From NCBI GenBank assembly GCA_035651115.1, contig DASRGL010000113.1, positions 1 through 7,452 on the forward strand: a stretch of DNA of 7,452 nt. The letters are read 5' to 3'. The position numbers and the translations under genes are program-made. The notes under the pieces are model-generated. The model worked only from the letters and a program-made list of their open reading frames with translations. It did not search any database and was not told the DNA's origin. Positions 1 through 4,759 of the stretch are shown here, one piece after another (the stretch's first letter is position 1; every line of letters begins with the position of its first letter). This DNA is from DASRGL01 sp035651115. Its GTDB lineage: Bacteria; Armatimonadota; Chthonomonadetes; Chthonomonadales; Chthonomonadaceae.

Positions 1-1229
1 AGCGCGAAGCCGTCGCGCTCGCCCTGGAGAACCGCTTCCTCGTCCTGACAGGCGGGCCGGGTACAGGAAAGACGACGATCACCAACTTGATTGCTCGCGC
101 CTTCGAGGCGCAGAAGAAACGGTTGCTGCTCGTCTCGCCGACCGGACGCGCCGCCAAGCGCCTCTCGGAAGTGACCGGGCGCGAGGCGCAGACCATCCAC
201 CGCCTGCTGAAATTCGACCCGGCCACGCACAGCTTCCAGTTCAACGATACGAATCCCCTGCCCTGCGACGTGTTGATCGCCGATGAGGTCTCGATGCTGG
301 ATGCGGTGCTGGCGAACAATCTGCTCAAAGCCGTGCCGGAACCGGCGCAGATCGTCTTCGTCGGGGACAGCGATCAGTTGCCCTCCGTCGGCGCGGGCAA
401 CGTGCTGGGCGACCTGCTGGATTCGGGCGTCGTGCCGTCCATCCGGCTGACGCAGGTGTTCCGGCAGGCGCAGGAGAGCCTGATCGTCACGAACGCGCAC
501 CGCATCCGCGAGGGACAGTTTCCGCAGTTGGTCCCGCCGAAAGAGCGGGAGGGCAAGAACTGCCTCTGGATCGAGGTCGAGGAGAGTACGGAGGGCGCAG
601 AGCAGGTCGTCAAGCTGGTGCGTAAGTCGCTGCCCGCGCTCGGCTACCGGGGCGACGACATTCAGGTGCTTTCGGCCATGCACAGGGGAACGCTGGGCGT
701 CGGCTATCTGAACGAACTGTTGCAGGAGGCGCTCAATCCCGCCGATCCGACAGGCCGCCGCCCGGAACTGTTGCGCGGTTCCCGCCGTTTCCGCATCGGC
801 GACCGCGTCATCCAGTTGGTCAACAACTACGATAAGAACGTCTACAACGGCGACGTGGGAACCATCTGCGACATCCGCCCCGACGATCAACTGATCGCGG
901 TGCGCTTCCCGGAAGGCGTCGTCGAGTACGATTTCTCCGACTATGACGAGCTACAGCTTGCCTACGCGATGTCTATCCACAAAGCGCAGGGATCCGAGTA
1001 TCGAGCCGTCGTGATGGTCATGCACTCCAGCCAGTACATGATGCTGCAGCGCAATCTGCTCTATACCGGCCTGACCCGCGCCCGCGACCTCTGCATCCTC
1101 GTTGGAGACAAGCGCGCTATCGGGCGGGCCGTCAAGAACGACAGGACGACGCGCCGCTACACCCGCCTCGCCGAACGCCTCCGCGATACCGACGAAACCA
1201 CCCTCATCCCGCCCGACCGCCTGCTATGA
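1..1229 (+). CDS. recD2: RecD2-like ATP-dependent DNA helicase (SF1B), C-terminal part, cut by left edge
   Basis: The reading frame is open from base 3, so a TTG at 87 is internal and the true start lies off the window. About 408 codons are visible against roughly 720 or more for full-length RecD2. Superfamily 1 motifs appear in order: Walker A GGPGTGKT (51-74), Walker B with DE at 282-287 (IADEVSMLD), motif III GDSDQLPSVGAG (363-398), the RLTQVFRQ motif (444-467), an SH3-like insert around FRIGDRVIQLVNNYDKN and YNGDVG (about 789-860), AMSIHKAQGSEY (966-1001) and the arginine-bearing LLYTGLTRAR (1056-1085). The family unwinds DNA 5' to 3' using ATP, in repair and recombination, and in RecD2 without RecB or RecC. 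The order Walker A through YTGLTRAR is typical of RecD. Only the split from other RecD/TraA-type helicases depends on the missing N-terminal part. It converges on the minus-strand acetyltransferase gene. No clear terminator follows its TGA stop. Confidence 0.93.
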   Translation, partial: REAVALALENRFLVLTGGPGTGKTTITNLIARAFEAQKKRLLLVSPTGRAAKRLSEVTGREAQTIHRLLKFDPATHSFQFNDTNPLPCDVLIADEVSMLDAVLANNLLKAVPEPAQIVFVGDSDQLPSVGAGNVLGDLLDSGVVPSIRLTQVFRQAQESLIVTNAHRIREGQFPQLVPPKEREGKNCLWIEVEESTEGAEQVVKLVRKSLPALGYRGDDIQVLSAMHRGTLGVGYLNELLQEALNPADPTGRRPELLRGSRRFRIGDRVIQLVNNYDKNVYNGDVGTICDIRPDDQLIAVRFPEGVVEYDFSDYDELQLAYAMSIHKAQGSEYRAVVMVMHSSQYMMLQRNLLYTGLTRARDLCILVGDKRAIGRAVKNDRTTRRYTRLAERLRDTDETTLIPPDRLL

Positions 1230-1320
1230 CCTTCTCTGAAAGGGTCACTCCATTACACTCATGGCGTAAGCAAGTCGGCGAAGCAGATGAAGTTCATAAG
1301 AGGGCGTATAAAAACCTTGC

Positions 1321-1470
1321 CCGGCGAAGGAATTCGCGGCTGCAAAAGCACCAGGTCGGCCTGCGCCGACTCAAGGCTCCCTCTCCTTCGCAAGGGGAGG
1401 GTTGGGGTGGGGGCTGGAGTCCGCGCAGGCGGACTTCGTGCTTTTGCAGGGGCAGTTTCAACTGCCGCAT
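1321..1470. repeat. Composite palindromic intergenic element (~150 bp)
   Basis: Between two convergent genes lies a strikingly symmetric block. Its outer arms are a perfect 12-bp inverted repeat, CTGCAAAAGCAC (1340-1351) and GTGCTTTTGCAG (1438-1449). Just inside each arm is a small hairpin: GTCGGC-CTGC-GCCGAC (1355-1370) on the left and AGTCCGC-GCAG-GCGGACT (1418-1435) on the right. The centre is a C/T-then-G-rich hairpin (1379-1401) followed by a G-rich tract to about 1417. Outside the arms sit two more hairpins, GCGAA-GGAA-TTCGC (1324-1337) and GGCAGTT-TC-AACTGCC (1451-1466). I infer a REP/MITE-like non-autonomous repeat; there is no transposase and no open frame of its own. It could also help terminate the two converging transcripts. 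Bases 1230-1320 before it hold nothing I can support. Confidence 0.72.
1379..1401. repeat. C/G-skewed hairpin at the centre of the palindromic element
   Basis: A 10-bp stem (one G-T pair) with a 3-base loop: CCCTCTCCTT, loop CGC, then AAGGGGAGGG, followed by the G-rich tract TTGGGGTGGGGG. The pattern, a C/T-rich arm, short loop, G/A-rich arm and a skewed tail on one side, recurs at about 4058-4101, 4172-4223 and 6370-6432 in this window. Confidence 0.6.
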
Positions 1471-1525
1471 ATGGATGGGCTTGAGCCGCAGGCCCGGCGT
1501 CGTAATAAGGTGGCCCTTGCCAAGC

Positions 1526-2179
1526 CTATCTCTTGTTGAGTTCCGTCAGAGAGAGATGGTCGGAGGCCAGATAGGTCTCGAAGTTGCGCTTGATCGCCTC
1601 CCATTCCGAGTCGATGATAGAGAACCAGGCGGTATCGCGGTTCTTGCCCTTGACGATCATGTGCTGACGGAACACGCCTTCCGGGGTGAACCCCAGGCGC
1701 GCGGCGGCGCGCTTGCTCTCCTGGTTGGCGTTGTCGCACTTCCACTCCACGCGCCGGTAGCCGAGTTCCTCGAACAGGTAGCGGAGCAGCAGATAGATCG
1801 TCTCGGTGTTGACTCGCGTCTTCTGCGCGACCGGGCCGTACCAGATATGGCCCAACTCGGCGCGGCCCATGTCGGGAACGATATTGAGGATAGCGACCAT
1901 GCCGACAGTCGTGTTGAGCGCGCGGCTGGTGACCGCATAGTAGAGTGGATCCCGGCTTTCCTGAATGGAGCGCAGCCAGTCTTGCATCGCCTGCTGGCTT
2001 TCAAAAGGGCCGTACCACATATACGTCCAGACAGATCTGTACGCCTCCTGCGCGTGCGAGACGGCGTAGAGATCGGCGCTGTCCCGGTCGGCATCGAGCC
2101 GGGCGATACGAACGTGCTGCCCTTCGAATTCCGGGGCGGTCGGAGGCTGCCAGCGACGCTGAGATAGCTCGGTAGACAT
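1526..2179 (-). CDS. GNAT-family N-acetyltransferase (RimJ/RimL-like, Acetyltransf_3 type)
   Basis: This 217-residue protein should transfer an acetyl group from acetyl-CoA to an amine; the substrate cannot be told from sequence. Family signs are a central beta-strand region (TTVGMVAILNIVPDMGRAEL, about 90-109), IWYGPVAQKTRVNTE (112-126) at the acetyl-CoA-binding turn, where the classic Q-x-x-G-x-G/A is replaced as in many RimJ/RimL relatives, the helix YLLLRYLFEELGYRRVEWKC (129-148), and NANQESKRAAARLGFTPEG (150-168), typical of motif B. The C-terminal RQHMIVKGKNRDTAWFSI (171-188) matches a widespread bacterial GNAT subgroup. I chose the ATG at 2179 because the domain follows at normal distance and a purine stretch (AGAGAGAA) lies just upstream; an upstream ATG at 2278 would add 33 residues that look non-coding. 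It is transcribed divergently from the gene at 2367 and convergently with the helicase gene. A 313-residue open frame on the opposite strand is a shadow. Confidence 0.88.
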   Translation of the reverse strand: MSTELSQRRWQPPTAPEFEGQHVRIARLDADRDSADLYAVSHAQEAYRSVWTYMWYGPFESQQAMQDWLRSIQESRDPLYYAVTSRALNTTVGMVAILNIVPDMGRAELGHIWYGPVAQKTRVNTETIYLLLRYLFEELGYRRVEWKCDNANQESKRAAARLGFTPEGVFRQHMIVKGKNRDTAWFSIIDSEWEAIKRNFETYLASDHLSLTELNKR

Positions 2180-2207
2180 GATTCTCTCTGAGGTTGGGAT
2201 GCGTGCC

Positions 2208-2231
2208 AGTTCGCGAACCGGGCCGCGAACT
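2208..2231. promoter_or_regulatory. Inverted repeat upstream of the acetyltransferase gene (possible operator)
   Basis: A perfect 8-bp inverted repeat, AGTTCGCG (2208-2215) and CGCGAACT (2224-2231), with an 8-base spacer lies 29-52 bases upstream of the minus-strand start at 2179. The left arm overlaps a self-palindrome, TTCGCGAA (2210-2217). It could be a repressor operator or a leader hairpin. No convincing -35/-10 pair was seen on the minus strand here, so the role is inferred from position only. Confidence 0.35.
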
Positions 2232-2284
2232 CCTGCCGGATTCATCATCCAGACGCGCCGCCAATAGGGTGGGGCCATATCCCG

Positions 2285-2313
2285 TTTACGCCTGGCCCGA
2301 TTTCTGATACAAT
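2285..2313 (+). promoter_or_regulatory. Sigma-70-like promoter for the gene at 2367
   Basis: TTTACG (2285-2290, four of six to TTGACA), a 17-base spacer, then TACAAT (2308-2313, five of six to TATAAT). Transcription would start near 2320, giving a leader of about 47 bases. It lies in the divergent gap, correctly oriented for the downstream gene. Confidence 0.6.
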
Positions 2314-2320
2314 GGAAGCG

Positions 2321-2342
2321 CCCCCGCTTGAAGAATCGGGGG
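2321..2342 (+). other. Leader hairpin upstream of the gene at 2367
   Basis: CCCCCG (2321-2326) and CGGGGG (2337-2342) form a 6-bp all-G/C stem with a 10-base loop, starting about at the predicted transcription start. The G-rich arm is the most purine-rich stretch before the ATG but ends 24 bases from it, too far for a standard ribosome site. It may protect the 5' end of the mRNA or be incidental. Confidence 0.35.
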
Positions 2343-2366
2343 AAACTCTGACGCCTGGCAGCAGCT

Positions 2367-3104
2367 ATGTATAACGTCTACGACAGCTTTCGCAACGTGC
2401 GTCTGGTGACGCCGGACAACCCCGACTATATCGCCTTTATGCGCCGTATGGCCGATCAGCGACCCTCGCGAGGCGGGCCGCGCGCCGCCGGGGAGTATCT
2501 CGGCGGAATGGTGGAGCAGGCGGCGCGCCACTGGCTGAGCGGTTTTGTTCCCTTGCAGGAAGAACGCATCCTCTCCTGGGAGCAGCGGATGCGCAACGGA
2601 CGCCATGCCACGCTCTACCGCGAACTCGACGCCGTGTGGCAGATAGACGACGAGTCGCTATGCCTCTACGAGATGAAGCTGACCACGCCGGAGAACATGG
2701 AGAATGGCGTTGGACTGCGGCAACTGGACATCGCGGCGGAGACTCTCTTTGCCTCGAAGCGGTATCGCTATGTGCTGAAGCGGCTCGTCTATGTCGCGGA
2801 GGAGCGCGTGACGGTGCTGGAGGAAGACCTGCCCGTCCTCGAACCGGACGACGAGTACGAAGAACTCGGCGTTGTGTGGGTTCCGCCCGATGCGGTGGAG
2901 ACGGCGGCGCAAGCGTTGGGGCTGGAACTGCCGGAGGGCTGGCTGCTGCCGGAATCGCGCGAGGGCTATGTCGAAGACCCGGAGCGAGAGGAGTGGCGGC
3001 AGTACGCGGAGACCGAAGCGCGAGAGCAGGCGGAGGAAGAGAAGGCGGCGAACAGTCCGCTTGCCGACGCGCTGCGCCGCGCGCTGGAAGACAGGCGGGG
3101 TTAG
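2367..3104 (+). CDS. Uncharacterised protein with PD-(D/E)XK-nuclease-like residue pattern
   Basis: I do not recognise this 245-residue cytoplasmic protein by name; there is no signal peptide or membrane segment. The stretch from about 84 to 145 resembles the core of PD-(D/E)XK/RecB-like nucleases: RELDAVWQ with Asp88, then a strand ending LYEMK with Glu102 and Lys104 spaced E-x-K, then a helix beginning RQLDIAAETL with Gln119, as in the Q-containing helix of that superfamily, then a strand KRLVYVAEE. Glu50 in a preceding helix (GEYLGGMVEQAARHWL) could complete the metal site. The C-terminal ~50 residues are highly charged and probably helical. The ATG at 2367 is the first in frame after a plausible promoter, although there is no clear Shine-Dalgarno. 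Neighbours give no functional hint. The nuclease fold is inference from residue spacing; a structural or non-catalytic relative is possible. Confidence 0.75.
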   Translation: MYNVYDSFRNVRLVTPDNPDYIAFMRRMADQRPSRGGPRAAGEYLGGMVEQAARHWLSGFVPLQEERILSWEQRMRNGRHATLYRELDAVWQIDDESLCLYEMKLTTPENMENGVGLRQLDIAAETLFASKRYRYVLKRLVYVAEERVTVLEEDLPVLEPDDEYEELGVVWVPPDAVETAAQALGLELPEGWLLPESREGYVEDPEREEWRQYAETEAREQAEEEKAANSPLADALRRALEDRRG

Positions 3105-3119
3105 CAGGTGCGCCCAGGC

Positions 3120-3176
3120 AAAAAAAGTGCCATCGGAGGCGCGTTGGCACGCGAATAAAAGGACGCCTCCGATGGC
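3120..3176 (-). terminator. Factor-independent terminator facing the minus strand
   Basis: GCCATCGGAGGCG (3129-3141) and CGCCTCCGATGGC (3164-3176) are perfect 13-bp inverted arms with a 22-base loop. Seven A's at 3120-3126 lie just left of the stem, so a minus-strand transcript would end with a G/C-rich stem followed by AC and seven U's, the classic layout. On the plus strand the stem is followed only by GTCTCTTCCC, a weak U tract, though it may still help end the transcript of the gene that stops at 3104. There is no minus-strand coding gene between here and alr. The rest of the 3105-3345 gap holds only this, a possible -35 box at 3290 and nothing else I can support. Confidence 0.6.
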
Positions 3177-3289
3177 GTCTCTTCCCAAAGCAGGACACGT
3201 CATCGCATCCGACTCGACTTAAAGAAGAGAACAAACCTAATCGAGCTGCTGGGGAGTAAGACAACGCACCCGCCGAAAGGTTACAGAGA

Positions 3290-3318
3290 TTGACAAAATC
3301 CATCAACAAACTTTTTCC
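3290..3318 (+). promoter_or_regulatory. Possible alr promoter (perfect -35, poor -10)
   Basis: TTGACA at 3290-3295 matches the -35 consensus exactly and is 51 bases before the alr start. The expected -10 position, 16-18 bases on, is the pyrimidine-rich TTTTTCCT, which fits TATAAT badly. It may be a weak or activator-dependent promoter, or chance. Confidence 0.3.
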
Positions 3319-3345
3319 TGGCGCGCAAGGGCGGGTTCGTCAGGG

Positions 3346-4623
3346 ATGAGAACCGAACCAAAAGCGCGAGCCTGGGCCGAGATCTCCCTCGACACCCTGC
3401 GCGGCAACGTCAGAACGCTGCGGGACTTTCTTGGCGCGGAAATGAAGCTGATGGCCGTCGTCAAGGCGGACGCCTACGGACACGGGCTGATTCCGGTCGC
3501 GCAGGCGGCGGTGGAGGCGGGCGCAGAGTGGCTCGGCGTTGCTGCCGTATCGGAAGGCGCGGCGCTGCGCGAGGCGGGGATAGAAACTCCGATCTCCCTC
3601 CTCTGCGCTCCGGCCCCACAAGAAGCGGAGGCGCTGCTCGCCTATCGCCTGACGGCGACGGTCGGCGACAGGGTGACGTTAGAGGCGATAGCGCGCGCGG
3701 CCCGTTCGGGAGCCTCCCCGGAACGCGCGCCCGAAATCCATCTGGAGATAGATACCGGCATGGGGCGCTCCGGCGCGCGGCCCGACGAGGCGGTGGCGCT
3801 CTGGCGGGAGGCCCTCGTCTCCGGCCTGCGCGTGACCGGCCTGACCACGCACCATGCCGATGCCGACGGCGCAGACGAGACGTTTGCCGTGACGCAGGAG
3901 GCAGCTTTTGCGCGTGTCCGGGCCAGACTCCAGGAGGCCGGGGCGCAGTTCGATCTGATTCACCTGCGCAACAGCGCCGCCACCTGCCGCTTTCCCGCTC
4001 CGGGCGGGAACCTGGCGCGTCCCGGCCTGCTGCTCTACGGCATCCTGCCGCCGGTGGCCCTCACCCCCGTCCCCTCTCCCACACTGCGGGAGAGGGGGGA
4101 CTATAGCGCAGGCTTGTCCCTCCCTTTCCGCTCTGGCACGAGCAGGAAGAAACGGAGCAGCCGAGGGTTTAGCCCTCCCCCTTCTCCCACAGCGTTGGGA
4201 GAAGGGGGCCGGGGGGAGGAGGGTCTCCACCCCGTCCTTACGCTCAAAGCGCGCGTGGCGACCGTGCGCTCCCTGCCCGCCGGGCATCCGATTAGCTACG
4301 GCGTCACGCATCGGCTGACCCGGCCCAGCCGCGTTGCGACGGTTCTTGTCGGCTATGGCGACGGCTACCCGCGCCGCCTCTCCAACAACGGGCAGATGCT
4401 GCTGCGCGGCCAGCGCGCCCCGATCCTCGGAAGGGTCTGCATGGATCAGACCGTCGTAGATGTGACCGATATTCCCGGCGTTGCGCCCGGCGAGGAAGCG
4501 GTCTGCATCGGCGCGCAGGGCCGCGAGCGCATCCGCGTCGAGGAGATCGCGCGCCGCATCGAGACGACCGAACACGAGATAACGACCTGCCTGACGGCCC
4601 GCCTGCCGCGCTGCTATATCTAG
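3346..4623 (+). CDS. alr: Alanine racemase with an in-frame repeat-encoded insertion
   Basis: PLP-dependent interconversion of L- and D-alanine in the cytosol, supplying D-Ala for peptidoglycan. The N-terminal barrel opens with RAWAEISLDTLRGNVR, the usual Alr start, supporting the ATG at 3346 despite no close Shine-Dalgarno. VVKADAYGHG (38-47) carries the PLP lysine Lys40. DTGMGRSG (136-143), LTTHHADAD (166-174), HLRNSAAT (206-213) and ARPGLLLYG (224-232, with Arg225) follow. The C-terminal domain has ISYGVTH with the second catalytic base Tyr318, VGYGDGYPRRLSNNG (335-349) and GRVCMDQTVVDVT (362-374). Length is 425 residues against about 370 usually. The excess is a Pro/Ser/Gly/Arg-rich block at about 237-292, between the barrel and the C-terminal domain, encoded by two hairpin repeats. 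All key motifs survive and the frame is intact, so I call it functional rather than a pseudogene. Glu134 stands where many Alr enzymes have a carbamylated lysine. Confidence 0.93.
   Translation: MRTEPKARAWAEISLDTLRGNVRTLRDFLGAEMKLMAVVKADAYGHGLIPVAQAAVEAGAEWLGVAAVSEGAALREAGIETPISLLCAPAPQEAEALLAYRLTATVGDRVTLEAIARAARSGASPERAPEIHLEIDTGMGRSGARPDEAVALWREALVSGLRVTGLTTHHADADGADETFAVTQEAAFARVRARLQEAGAQFDLIHLRNSAATCRFPAPGGNLARPGLLLYGILPPVALTPVPSPTLRERGDYSAGLSLPFRSGTSRKKRSSRGFSPPPSPTALGEGGRGEEGLHPVLTLKARVATVRSLPAGHPISYGVTHRLTRPSRVATVLVGYGDGYPRRLSNNGQMLLRGQRAPILGRVCMDQTVVDVTDIPGVAPGEEAVCIGAQGRERIRVEEIARRIETTEHEITTCLTARLPRCYI
4058..4223. repeat. Repeat element inserted within alr: two hairpins in opposite orientation
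   Basis: Hairpin one is CCCCTCTCCC (4071-4080), a 7-base loop and GGGAGAGGGG (4088-4097), with a C-rich tail on its left (CCCTCACCCCCGT, 4058-4070). Hairpin two is CCCCCTTCTCCCA (4177-4189), a 6-base loop and TGGGAGAAGGGGG (4196-4208), a perfect 13-bp stem, with a G-rich tail on its right ending GGAGGAGGG (to 4223). The outer tails are roughly inverted copies: CCCTCACCCCCGTCCCC against, read on the other strand, CCCTCCTCCCCCCGGCCCC. About 70 bases of unremarkable sequence separate the hairpins. The block adds about 168 bases, a multiple of three, with no stop in the alr frame. No target duplication is evident. Confidence 0.7.
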
Positions 4624-4643
4624 CCCAAAACGTCAAAATCGCA

Positions 4644-4673
4644 TGGGCAAGCCCCGCGTTCGCGTGGTATAAT
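4644..4673 (+). promoter_or_regulatory. Extended -10 promoter for the transglutaminase-like gene
   Basis: A perfect TATAAT (4668-4673) is preceded by TGG (4665-4667), forming an extended -10. A partial -35, TGGGCA (4644-4649, four of six), sits 18 bases upstream. Transcription should begin near 4680, giving a leader of about 80 bases. It starts 21 bases after the alr stop, so the downstream gene need not depend on read-through from alr. Confidence 0.72.
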
Positions 4674-4685
4674 AGACGACATAAC

Positions 4686-4723
4686 CGCAATGCGACGGCT
4701 TTACATCGCTGTCGCGAATTGCG
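4686..4723 (+). other. Leader stem-loop in the transglutaminase-like gene's 5' untranslated region
   Basis: CGCAATGCGAC (4686-4696) pairs with GTCGC (4711-4715) and, after a 2-base bulge (GA), ATTGCG (4718-4723), giving an 11-bp stem with a 14-base loop. It begins within about six bases of the predicted transcription start and ends 24 bases before the ribosome site. A 5'-stabilising or regulatory stem is inferred; no known riboswitch fold was recognised. Confidence 0.5.
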
Positions 4724-4759
4724 CACTCATTGAGCATTCTGCCGACCGAGGAGTCTTTC

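Noticed and set aside
87..89. TTG at 87 as the start of the helicase gene
   Set aside because: The frame is open to the left edge and the Walker A motif (51-74) lies upstream of it, so the TTG is internal.
1228..1246. Terminator hairpin right after the helicase gene
   Set aside because: Only a 6-bp stem including a G-T pair, overlapping the stop codon and not followed by a T tract.
1340..1449. CRISPR array or tandem repeat
   Set aside because: The repeats are inverted and nested, with no regularly spaced direct repeats or unique spacers.
1226..2167. 313-residue plus-strand open frame overlapping the helicase stop codon
   Set aside because: It runs through the palindromic element and antisense to the acetyltransferase gene; its translation shows no family features, while the minus-strand frame is a clear GNAT protein.
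2437..3309. 290-residue minus-strand open frame
   Set aside because: Pro/Ala/Arg-rich low-complexity translation antisense to the 2367 gene, and it would have to cross the terminator-like hairpin at 3120-3176; typical of high-GC shadow frames.
3679..4575. 298-residue minus-strand open frame within alr
   Set aside because: Antisense shadow of alanine racemase with no recognisable motifs.
3346..4623. alr as a pseudogene or frameshifted gene
   Set aside because: The extra block is in frame, has no stop, and every catalytic motif on both sides is preserved.
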